DNA from: Coturnix japonica
Lineage: Eukaryota > Chordata > Aves > Galliformes > Phasianidae
NCBI RefSeq assembly: GCF_001577835.2
Contig: NC_029516.1
Location: forward strand, 79,587,572 to 79,651,571
DNA: 64,000 bases
Direction of reading: 5' to 3'
Below the pieces are notes generated by a model. That model searched no databases, was not told the DNA's origin, and saw only the letters and a program-made list of their open reading frames with translations. This document shows, one piece after another, positions 36,172-48,245 of the stretch. Numbering within the stretch: position 1 is the first letter of the stretch; each line of letters starts with the position of its first letter. The position numbers and the translations under genes are program-made.

Positions 36172-39100
36172 TTGGCGATAACACCAATCCAAGATAGTTT
36201 TTTCAGTTTTGTCCGGGAAGTTATTCAACAAGTTGTTTTCAAAGGTGGTCAATGTCTAATGTGGGAGTTGTGCCTCCAGAAATATCAGGCTGATATTATC
36301 AAAGTGATATTTCAGGAAAGAATGTCAAACTGATGGATTACAGGAAACTGCAGAGAGAGCTAGCATTTTACTGGATCTTAAGGAGATGACAGATGCATGA
36401 GTCCCTGTGTTTAGCCAAAGTTACAGACATGTTCAACTTGTAGCTAGAAATGGTAGCTGCTTTACTGTTACTGTTTGTTGTCATCAGATACTGATTTAGA
36501 TAAGATGTAAACTTACTTCTTATTACTCAGAAAATCAGCAGCCACCTTCTTCCAGGAATACTGACCTCCTGATAGTGGGACTGGTCCATGTTGGGAGTGC
36601 CTCATGCCCTCCATAGTGTCTGCCTGATGGTGAATAAGGAGAAACTGTGGTTGGAAGGAGATCTGTCAGTGGTAGCATAATTAAACCAAATATTAGATAG
36701 CAAGAGAGCAATGGGATCCTCAGGTTAGCTACAATCTCTCTCTAATTTGCTACATCAAAGAGAAAGCAGAGGCTTCTCTTGTAAAAGATGCTGTCTTGTT
36801 CTGTAAGTCAAGCTGCAGAGACATCTGTAGATCCCATGATAGTAGGAACATGTACAAATATGTATTATCAAGCAATCTCTCAGCTCCGAGGAGCTGATCA
36901 ATTCAAGCCTTTGCCTTCCTGGTGTTTCATTTTGTGTAGAGCTTGTGGTTGCTGGGTTATAAACTGACATTTTTAGTTCAGTGAGATTTCTGGTTTGTGT
37001 TCTGTATTAATGTGGGGGCGAGACTAAGTTTTTGTCTGTAAAGTAAGTGTTAATTCCTGGCATAAAACAGCCATGTATTTTTCATTTTGTGGTATTATGT
37101 TACCTGGATCTATTGTTCAGATAGTACATAAACGAGGACAGGCATTGGTGGAGAGACTATTGTACTGCTGTATAGCTGTGCAGTATGGTTTAGGCTGGGA
37201 TTCAGAGGTACTGAGCTGATCCTATGAGACTATGCTCTTGAATTTACCTGAGATAAATGATTTTTGAAGGCTTTCACTGTGTCTGCTTGCAGGAACACCT
37301 ACTGGGCATCTAGTGCCTTATAAGCAAATTGATAACATGGACCTGCTTGCAGCAACCACTGTAGTAGGTCTTCCACTTAGAGGCTAAATTTCAAAAGTAC
37401 AAAGCTCAGGCAGACTGAGCATCAGTTCTTGGTTAAAAAAAGCACGGAGCTTTTAGAGCAATTATGCAACCTTTTGACAAACAGTGTAGAAATCTTCAGG
37501 GATTTTGTTTTAAAATACTCTTGGGAAAGCTGTGTTTGTGTGTGATTATATAGATGGAGCAGAAGCTCTTTCTGTGCTTGAATGGGAAGATGCAAGGAAG
37601 CAAGACCTATTTTTTCACTCCTGCTTTAACTCAGCTGCCAAAGAGAAGGATTTTCTTGCCTGTTGGCTGGAACTATCTTCACCTAAGACATTTATGATTT
37701 TAAAATATATTATTCATTAAATGCTAAGGTAAGTGTTAATATGTTCAGCCTCAAAGAACCCTGAAGAATAACTTTTGTGGGGGGTATTGAAATGCATACT
37801 TGAGCTACTTCTTGCAAAATGCACCATGTTTACATGGTAAGAGCCTCTCTGACCCACAAATGCCATGTCTGTGGTAACAATGACCAAGAACAGAGTTGCA
37901 ACACACCTCATTAAGACGGAAAAACCTCATTAAAACCAAATAAAACTCATGCATTAGCACTTTCTAAATTGTCCTGCAAGCATTTATGAACTTTGATGAC
38001 ATACTACTGTCCAAGAAAAACTGTTCACTTAATGCACTTAATATTTAGCAAAACCTCTTCTAGTTCCCCCTTGCTTGTAATTTGTCACTTGTCATCACTT
38101 CTAGGCCAGAAAGCCCCCACACTGCACAGATGGTATTTCCCAGTCTGAGCTGAAGTAGAAGCAGCAAGGACATCCTCTCTTCTGTACCCTGTTTAAAGAC
38201 AAAAATTAGTATTCTTAGAAGTGTAGTTAGATGACTATGGAATGGGGGCTTCCTGAAAGCTGTGTTCAATATGTCCAAACTCAGGTGCCAGGTGGCAAGT
38301 AACTGTATTTATGTTTGGTGCTACTTAGTTTTCTGGGCCTTGCTTAGATCAGAATTAGTCTGGTGGCATCACAAAATGTTCAGTGAGGCCCAAAATGCAG
38401 ACTGTGGAGCTGCTGGGCCCACTGCCTTGAGAGGGCTATGGGGAAGCTATTCACAGTGGACAGTGTGAGAGAGGTTGTTAGTCCCATGAAGGTGATGTCT
38501 GTGCTGAATAGGTTAACAGTGATTTGGGTTGCCTTCTTGGAGAGATTAATAGGAATGGGCAGTGTGGAATGCCTTGGGAGGGGGGAGGTCAATGAGCAAT
38601 GCATGGGGAAAAGGGTGTGCTAAGTTCCACTGCACATGGAGGGTTTGAACTAATCGCACAGAGGAAGGAAAGGGCTGAGGCATCACTAGTGGCATCTGCC
38701 CTTGGTATTAAAAAGCGGAAAGGAGGCTCCTAAGAGAAGGAGGCTGCCACATAACAGGATGAATAATAGGAAAATTAGCTTTATATAAGCAGAGGTTAGG
38801 AAATAAAAATCTATATCTGGCTTCCTTGAGTATGTGAATGAGTAAAAGTCTCAGTCTGCATTTTTCCCCTAGAGACTCTCCCTCATTCAAAGACTAGCTG
38901 TAGATAGCACTCCTACTTTTGTTTGTTCAAGATGTGGTTTTTAGTGATTTCCACTGCTCCAAGTGCTTCTAAAGCCTTCCGGTCCTGTGCCTCCTCTCCT
39001 TCCACCTCCTCCTCTTTCCACTTCCTTTCAAGGACAAACAGAGATGGGTGTTTGCTGTGCTACTGTGAAGGGCCTGAGGAAATGAGTAACATGCAGTCAG

Positions 39101-42100
39101 ATTGAGAGAGCTTCCTACATTTGTCTTCTTCTTAAAGGAGCATGAGTGGTCATGGAGCAAGTCGGAGTTTTTATGATGATGCAGAAATGGTATTCCTTGC
39201 TCACCAAACACAGCCCAGTGTGCCCTGTCCTTTCCCTCAAGTTCTCATTTGTTCCTTAACCAAGGCAATCACTGCTAAAATAACAGCTAGCTGATTTCAT
39301 GGGCTACCTGAGTGCTGACAGGCAAAAAATAAACCTGTATGTGAGTTAAAAAAAAAAAGAAAAAGAAAAAAAACAGTAAACTTTTTCAAATGAATTAGTA
39401 AAGTATCTATCGAGATAAAGGCAAAATGAATTCCTACAATCTTTCAGAAATATTTTTATGCTTAAAGCATAAACCTACTTTTTAAGTTAAAAAAGTGTAC
39501 TTTTAATTATATACTTTATACTGGTCTCGTTGCTGGCAATTCTGCACATAGCAGCAAGTTTGAAACTCAATGATCATTGTGGTCCTTTTTAACCCAGGCC
39601 ATTCTATGATGATTGAATTAAATGTTGCAGGTAGATGCCACTGAGCTGAACATCCCTTCTCCTATGGGCTACTCCAGAGCATGAAATTTTCAAGACAGGT
39701 CTGCAGGTGCCTTTGGTGTTTGTGATGACAAAAATGCTATTTCTGTGCTGTTGGAGGTTTTCCAAGCTCCCCCCACACTGAGAAGCTGAGCCCAGTATAG
39801 CCGGCCAGCATCAGACTGAGGTGCATCATTCAATCTCAGGCCCAAGGTATATGGTAACACTTTCCTGTGCCCCAGCCATCTCATACAAGTGACAGTGCTA
39901 GCTGTCCTTTTGCATCTTCATTCTCTGCTATTGCCTGATGGCAGGGCCCAAACCTGTGGTTTCAAAGAAGTAAAGCAATCACTGTGAGGTGACACACTGT
40001 CCCCGATGCTGTGATGATTACAAGGCATTGCTTTGTGCACATCACACTCTGAATGCAGACCTTTCATCTACCGAATGTGCACCTTTCCTGTTGGAAATAA
40101 ATATGCATTTACAGCAAATTCAGGGAAAACATAGATGAGAGGGTAGAATAAATACATATTTTTTGGTAATGATGAATGTTAAAGTACCTCAAAAGCTGTG
40201 TTGTTCTTGCTTGCTATCCTCAAGACCTTTGCAAGTTCTGGACAATCTCAGAAGGCACTAATGATGTTTATTTCTCCTTATCCTAATTCTTCCTCTCTGG
40301 GGAAGTTTATATGGCAGTAACCACTCCAAGGAGGATTTGTTTGTCTTGGAAGTCCAGACATGGGGCCTAGGGATCCCATGACCCTGTTCCCTGCTCTGAT
40401 ACCCTTCCCACTGTACTCTAATAGCTCTGCTGTTGCTGTAGGTTTCATGACCCTCTAGTAAACTTGAAGGAAATACAGAGTTGCACCAGAGCTGTGTGCT
40501 GAGTTGAGTAATCCAATGAGAGTTCTTGAGTCTTCCAGTGAGCTCTGCCTGCCGTTATCCACAGAGATGCTGCTGGAGGTGGCCACATCAAGCCCGGATA
40601 CCTTGGTTTTCTGGCCAGCAGCAGGCCTCAGCCAGCAGAGCCCAAATCTTGCATGGGGTCACAGCAGTTTCTCTGCATGTGCAATTTGCTCTAAGGTATC
40701 AAATAGCTCCTGTAATGGAAGATTTGCTGCAGTAATGATACTCAAGCAGTAAGAAATCAAGTCCTAATTAAAAAACAGGAGCTTTGTTAAAACACTGCCT
40801 GTTTCCAGTCAATCTTTTCTGCATTTAAGTTAGAGACTAACCCACTAGAGAGCATGTCTATGATTTTAGGATGCCAAAATAGAGAAAGAAAGAGCCAAAA
40901 TTGAAGGATAGTCTAATCTCATGCAGCTGTTAATCAAGGTCACATAAACTGGTGTACTGCTCTCGTTCTGGAGGACTAATAGCAAGATGTCTATTTATGG
41001 AAAAAGAATTATGAGAATGTTAGGAAGATTAATTTTAGACATCTTGTTAAAATATCCAGGCTCAAATTTATAAGCCTTCTTCTTTTGTATTTAGGCGTAT
41101 TGCAGCTCTCCGAGGCCCTGTCATAGGGTATGTTTATTTTTCTGTTCTTCAGAAGAAAAGTGATAGTTAAATGCCAAAAGTATATTTTCTGCTTATGGAA
41201 AGTTGTACTTCATGTGATGACTTGTGATGTCAGTCCTCTGGGTAAGGCATTTTATGGGAATCAAAATAGTAACTTCAGGGTGGGATCTTTTATGTTGCAG
41301 TCCTTCTTAGCTCCTCTGCTAATCTGGAATGCCCACTACAAACCAAAGGCTTGGCCCCTCTTTCCTGTGCTCACACTGTTCTGCTTGGTGTACCTTGAGT
41401 AAATAATTCTTCTCTTTGCTTTTTTCCCTCACTGTTTACCTTTCTTTCTGTAATTTGTATAAAAAAGGGGCTTGTGCTGAGTGATCTTCTGACTTTGTGG
41501 ATGTTGCTCTGATGGCTATGGCAGGAGCTCTGTCTATGGCTAAGGAAGGAGAGAAGTCATAGTTCAACCTTTGGTATGGTTTTCATTTACAGTCTACACT
41601 GATACTTGTGTGTTTGTCATGGTTCTCTTTCAGTGACTTTAACAGAGCTGCTCTAACAGTAAATTAGGCCTGGGAATGTAACCTTCCTGCCCACACATAT
41701 TATAAGGGAATTGCCCTTTTCCATGATGGAAAGGGGTTAATAGCAGTTGCAATGGCCTGTGTGGTATGTCTGCTCCACTTGCTTCCGTTACCCTGGAGTG
41801 TTCTTTATTCAGTCAAACATGATACCATAAAAGTACTGTCTTATCATTAATTTTCTTCCTTTTGGTTTATCTACCAGGAGTTCTTTTCAGGAAGAGTTTA
41901 TCCTGAAATATGCTGGGGACAAACTGTAACTGAACTGTTTTTCTGTGTGACGAAAAAGAAAGTTGGGATCCAGTCTCTCACCGCTGCTAACCTCTGTACT
42001 CACTTTTCATAGAAGATAAAACTGTTATGTCAGACACATCCTCCTTTCCCCTGTTTGTCTGAAAGCCTGTGATTGTGCTGCAGATGCTACAGGGATCAGA

Positions 42101-44093
42101 GGAACTGAAGCCTGAGGGCTAGACTGAAGTTTTGTAGTTGTTCAAATCTTTGGTTTCCCTTTACTGCTACCTGCATGCTCAGCAGGAAGAAGGTGACTCT
42201 GCTTTACATCGCGGAGGGGATTCGTCTGCTTTTCACACTGGCTCCTTCTTCTCATCCACTGTACTCACTGCTACCTCTGAACACCTGTGGACCACGCTGC
42301 AGCATAGTTTCACTCCTTTGTGTCTGAAACAGATACTTTGTGCAGTGGCTTATGGTAACTTTACTCTCATTTTTTATTCATTGCTGTAGAAAGATGTGCA
42401 CAAATTAATGCCAATTGAGGATCTTCAGTCCTGGATCTATGCTCAATGGATCAGACTCATAGCCAGCATATTGATCAGGTGAGCTGATATCCTTCTTAGA
42501 TCTGCTTTGTTTTATCCAAGTAGATGTACTTAGCTGCTGTTGGAAAGGAGGCTTGTGAGCAATAGAAAATAAGAATATAGCAGCAGTCCAGAGGAAGTAA
42601 AATTCTCCCTGGTGAAACTTGTAAGCAAAGACATTGAGTTCCCGTTCTGTGTGTGTGAGTTTTTCATCACATTCAAGGAATGAATTACACTTAATTGTGT
42701 GATCCATCCAATGTCCACATAACAGTAAGTGAATTGAGATATGATCCATTTCTTTTTCCTGAGTTGATTAGCTCGTGTAGTGTTCTACTTCAAGTGTCTG
42801 CAATGGTCTGTATCAAGTGGGAAAGGTACAAACTTTCTTGAGGTGTGTTTAATTATATCCTGTGTGGCAGATAAAGATTTTAAAAATAAATTATTTTTCA
42901 TTGCTTTTTTAAGAAGAAGGAAGCTGAGTAAAAATGAGCACATTTTGAAGTCTTGTCATAGATGGATCTGAATGGGAGCAGGAAATGTCCTGGACAGAAC
43001 TGTAGTCAGTTTTCCCTTCTAAGAAGACCAAAAGAAAGTCTGTTCTGCTAGCAGCCAGTTTGAGAAAGCTGAGTGGAAGCATTTATTGCAGAGAGGGCAG
43101 CCCATGGACAGGATAGGAGTTGGGACTTAAGGCAACCAGCAAGACACCAAAATGGAAGATGTGCAGCCCACTGTCTTGGCTTCCTGTGGCCAGGCCCAAG
43201 CAGGGATAGTGATAGTGATGGTACAGGGGGCAACTGTCTTCCTTGTGTGGGGATCCTCTGAGTTAAGAAAGATAGAAGTTAACAAGGATACAGATAAGAA
43301 GAATCTTGTTCTTTTTCTGTTTTGATTATAAACTTATAGTTGACATGGTCTTTCACTAACACCAGAATAATTAAAGAGCATAGACTTTGAGAAAAGATTT
43401 GAAACTCAGTCCGTACTGTAAAATGGCTTGGTCTCTACTGTCTGTGTTTGGTGTTCTGCTGTGTCAAAAATTCAAATATAAATGATACTCCAACATATAG
43501 TACTAAAAACTGATGTGAGTAAACTTATCTAGCCCAGAAACTTTAACAGTTTTTTTTGGTTTTTTTTTTTCTTTGGACATACAGTCCTGAAGGATAAGGT
43601 GGCACTAAAGAGTGAGCAACTGAGGATGTAGTTTAAGGAACATGGGTTTTGTTTTGTTCTTAATCAATGAAAACCACTTTTGGTGGTGGCACATCATCCT
43701 GTCTTCCAAAGAACTGCAGAAAAGCACCCTCTCTTCCCCAATAGATCAAGCTCTGTCCATGCATGGCTGCCATGCCACACTTCAGTGCCACTTCCACCTC
43801 AAAATAAGCGTCGTGTCCTTTTGGAGCAGTATGAGAACATAAGGCCAGATTAAAGAAACACCCAAAATATCTTCTCCACCCACCAAAAAAATTAATTTAA
43901 ATTAAATTAAATTAAAGAGGGAATTAATTTTGAGGGTTGCTGAGTGTAGGGGGAGTTGCTCCTGCGCTTGGGTGGGAGTTGCACCCATTGAATTTAGGAA
44001 GATAGGTGAGGACCTCTTGACTGGCAGCGGGCTCAGGGCTGGGAGAGATGGGGATCCAGCCGGACGCAGCTTGTGCTCAATCCCTGCCGTTTC
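36172..44093. other. Gene-free stretch
   Basis: No exon could be supported. It contains an A-rich tract (39349-39374) and one short CR1 tail, listed separately. Confidence 0.4.
39568..39612 (+). repeat. CR1 LINE 3' tip
   Basis: ATGATCATTGTGGTCC, then CAGGCCATTCTATGATGATT, is a CR1 terminus of about 45 bases. Confidence 0.6.
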
Positions 44094-44107
44094 CTGCCAC
44101 CTAGTGG
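44094..44107 (-). promoter_or_regulatory. CTCF-type binding motif
   Basis: CTGCCACCTAGTGG is the reverse complement of CCACTAGGTGGCAG, a close match to the core of the vertebrate CTCF motif. It sits in a locally GC-rich spot between CD200 and BTLA, so a boundary role is possible but inferred. Confidence 0.5.
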
Positions 44108-46530
44108 TTAGTCTTCTGCCAGACAGTCTTCTACCCTACAGACTGTGGCATTAGAAAAGACGGTCAGAAGACAGGCAGGGCGCTGTGTGCTCTGGGGCAA
44201 AAATGGGTGAAGCACAACAAGCACTCTGCCCCCTCCTAGCCAAGCGACCCCAGCGCTCTTGCCCTTTGTAGTGAGGCTTTACCCTCACCTCGCTGTCTGG
44301 GGATAACTATTAGTCTAGGATGGTGAACTTGGATGCTGTTGAACATTATATGAGGAAATCTGGCTCACAAATGCAGATGAATGGGTTGGCCTAATCCCTT
44401 GGTCTCCTATTTACCCATTCACTGTTACTGAGTAAGCTGTTGTTTGTCTAGACTTGTGGTATGCTGAATGGGTTTCAAGTGTATTATTTTTTATTTTCCT
44501 GGAAGGACTTTGATCTGCATTCAGCTATTGACACTCAGTGCTGTCTATTCAATATATACAGAAAGCAATCCAACCCAGTTTCAGTCTCCAGGGCGTTGTT
44601 TTTGCAAGCCATTTCAGATTATCAGGGTTTTTAATACTGTAAGAAGGGTTCCCAGAGGAAATTAAGTGCTTAGACACACTCATCCAAAATTTCCACCCAT
44701 GCAGAAAATGAAAGACAATAGCGTTCTTTACAAGCCAGGTACTTTCCACCTTACACTTCATAGTAATGACATAAAGCAAAAACAGGAGACTGACGTGTCT
44801 TGTTAACTTATGTTGTCTTCTGCTCCCCCAGCTCTCCACTCCCAGCAAAATGAGCACATCTAGCAACAGAGGCATGGAAAGGCAAGTGGTTTCCCCTGCT
44901 CATTTCAAGGCAGCATTTAGCACCTCTCTAGGGACGGGACGTCTGCCTGTGAAGAGTCAACATGCAGGTGTTCAAGGCAGAGGTGTTTACTGCACCTGTC
45001 AGGAGGTGGAGAGGATGTGGACTGTCGTGGCCAGAACAAGGACCTCTTGCCTGTATCAATCCAGGATGGTCACAACTCATGACAAAGTAAATGTATATTC
45101 TTTGAAAATTGGCTCTTCTCTGTGTAAAGGATTTTCACAACTCATATCTCCACTAAAATTGGTTTTATATACTATAGTCAAAGCTTAGTAACATAACACC
45201 TGTCTTCTGGAGTAAGAATGCTGTTTTCAAATCTATGAATTCACTGTCTTTTATCTAGCATGTATAAAATAAATAAGGAATTATTTGAGAGATGTTTGCA
45301 GATCCAGGGAAATAGGATCTTACAAGGTAGCAACTTTGGGTTTTCAGGCATTGTGCCTGAAGAACATCATCAAATAATCTGAGAGTGCAGAGAACAGAAG
45401 GCAGGTTGTTGGTGGGTCTGAGGATGGGCTGAAAGATCTGGAGTTTTAATCTAGTGTGAGATGTAATGTCTTCAAATGCATACCTGTTGAGCAGATGGCA
45501 GTAAATGTTCTCTGTGCCAGCTTGAAGTATGTTAAGAGGTAATGGCTTTAAGTTCTTGGCTAAATGATGGGAAAAGTCTGTTTCCATTGTCATGATAAGA
45601 TGCTGAATAGATGAGCTTGAGTGACAAAGGAATATCCATCACTAAAGGTCTTGAAAAGCAAGATAGAGAAAGCATTGCTTGCAGTGTCTTCAGATTTGGG
45701 TCATGTGTTCTTTCCTATACTTTTTTCTCTTTTCTTTTACTCTATAAGTGATTATCTTAATTTTACAGATGGAGATGTAAAGATGGAGTGTTAAAAAGCA
45801 CCCAGCCCTGAGCATCCTCATGTGCTTCTAAAGTTGATTACTGCTGAAGCACTGGCCAAAGAGCCTCATGCCACTGAGATGTGAGATCCTAAGCATAGAC
45901 CTCAGTGACTTTCTCAAGAATAGATGTATCATACTTAGTGTAGGAGCCAAGAATGTATGCATATGGCTTTCAGGAAGGCAATTTTGTTTAATTATTGGAA
46001 CTGATAGCAGTCTAATTTCCAAGCAGTTCATACTCACCTTTCCTATATATTAAATGAGTGCATTTTTGTACACACTGGGCTATGTGTTACAACAGTTACT
46101 TCAAGAATGAGCTACGGTTCTTTCCTTTATTACTAGGGAAAAAGTTCCCAGGGCTTTCTGTGCTGGTGAATGATGCAGCTGTAATTCTGATAACCGAGTT
46201 TACTCTTACAAATAGAGAGATGCTGCAAAACTCCTCAGAATAGCAGAAAATGAAAATTTGCACCTTTTTCTGACACAGTTAAAATCTCTCCATGTGCATT
46301 TACCAGCTTGCTTATCTCTGTGGAACTCTGTGCTTCAGCAAGAGCTATATCACTAGGCAACGACTGCGAAGCAACACGAGTTCCAAAGGATTTCAGGGAA
46401 GAATTTTTCCTCTACTTTTGTTCACTTCTGTTCCGAGTTTGCTTCCTGGCACCCTCTTCCGTAATGTGAGGTCAGCCAGAGTACTTTCGCAGTTTTTCTT
46501 GACTGTTTTGTCGTTTGTTTCTGTTTCACA

Positions 46531-46697
46531 GGCTTACAGCTCTGAAGTCTTTCCAAGAGAGAAGAGAAACCGAACTAGAAGATGAGAGCATTGCACAGGC
46601 ACCAAATGCTGTATCTGTTCAACCTTTGTTTCATCGAGAGAAGTGCGTGTCTACAATCAAAGCACACGTTACTTCCCATCACATACTTATAATCTGA
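46531..46697 (+). CDS. Orphan exon-like ORF
   Basis: A strong acceptor (GTTTGTTTCTGTTTCACAG) is followed by an open frame entered in phase 2 (LTALKSFQERRETELEDES...) that ends at a TGA (46695-46697). The charged composition looks a little like the tail exon of the CD200-like gene, which also enters in phase 2, but no TM exon was found upstream. It may be a lost tail exon, a non-coding RNA exon or chance. Confidence 0.2.
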
Positions 46698-48113
46698 GAC
46701 CAGTGGTTTAGTAGAGTCTGCTGCCAGACTACAGAGAAAAGGAAACTCAGTGGATCACCAGGCTTTTCAGCCTCTGAGAAAGATAACCAACCATGGTAGG
46801 CAACTGTGATGTTCCCATCTGGGGTGCTGGTAGTGCTACTGTAACCACAATCCTCATAAGTTGAGTTTTTCTTCTCACTCTCCTACTGTGACAGAGGCCT
46901 CATGATTTCCTTGAGAAAATAGAGTATCTACTGAAATCACCACTTCTTTCAGAAAACCTGGAACTACTTTATCTGACACCTGCCTGTGAGTAGTTGTGTA
47001 AGGTTTTAGGACTTTCTGCCAAATTTGTGAAAATGCATAAAAATGATGTTAGGTCCCCAGTGTGAAGTTTAGGTGGGAGATTTCTTAGTAATGAACAGCA
47101 TTAAAAAGGAAGAGAGTGATTTAGCAGGTGTTGCCTCTGCTTCACCATCCTTCCTGTAATCCAGAAATGCCAAAAGATAGGTGAGTTTCTCAGTGCACAA
47201 TGAAAGTCAACAAACCTATCTTATTATTATTATTTTTACCAAGGCTGGAGTTGTTCTAGTATGGGTTAGAGGAAAAAAAAAAAACAGATGTGATCTGTTA
47301 AGCCTCTGAGACTACACCCAGAAATCTGTTTACCTATTAAGTTTATCTGTAGTAAAAAACACTTGGATGTAAACCTGGCTGTCACATCACTAACTTAAGG
47401 CAGAAATGTTACTCTAGAACTGTGCTAATCACTGTCTGTACTGAGGGGCATGAGGCAGGTTATGTATCAAGTTCAGTAGCCAGCTTTGCTGTCCTCCAGG
47501 CTCTGGTGGAACCCTTTTCTGTGCACCCATTCAGATCTGCCTCTTCTGCTTTCCAAAACCTGCTCCAGACTCATCCCTGGCACCATCTGAGCACTTCTTC
47601 CTGTCTCTGATTGCTGTTATCCCTGGGATGGCATTTGTTGATCTGAAATGGGCTGCAGAAGCAGAGCTATAGAGATCACAGAATGGGGAACCTGCTGCAA
47701 GGAGCAGAGTGGGGAGCAGACTGGGCATGGAAATGGAAACTTGCCTCTCCCCTCAACCTTCTTGTGCATATGGGTTGGTGGTGTGGGCTGGAGCCAAGGC
47801 TCAGCTCTAGGTCTATGTTCCCTGTTTCTTACAAGGATGTGGGATAGAGGGAGACCCAATGAACATTAGCACTTGTCTAGAAGGTGGGAAGGTTCTAGCT
47901 GACAGCAGTGTCCTGGTGTGGAGCTTGGTGCTGTATCTCAAAATATCCCATGTTGCCATCAGTCTGTGCAATACCTCTTCTTCCAGAGGGCACTGCCTTA
48001 GTGGTGCCTATGGTGCAGTCACAGCGGGCCCTAAGGGAAGTGACCCAGGAGAACCAAGGAACAAACACTATGTATGTCATATTTCTTTGGGTATTGGGTA
48101 GACTACTGCCATT
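46698..48113. other. Gene-free stretch
   Basis: Several overlapping short frames exist, but none has splice or domain support. Confidence 0.35.
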
Positions 48114-48245
48114 TCATAGAATCATAGAATGGCCTGGGTTGAAAAGGACCATAATGATCATCTAGTTTCAACCCCCCTGCCATAGGCAGGGTCTCCAACC
48201 ACTAGACCAGGCTGCCCAGGGCCACGTACAGCCTGCACATTCTTT
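48114..48245 (-). repeat. CR1 LINE 3' fragment
   Basis: TCATAGAATCATAGAATGGC then CACTAGACCAGGCTGCCCAG is a well-preserved reversed CR1 end, among the younger copies in the window. Confidence 0.9.
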
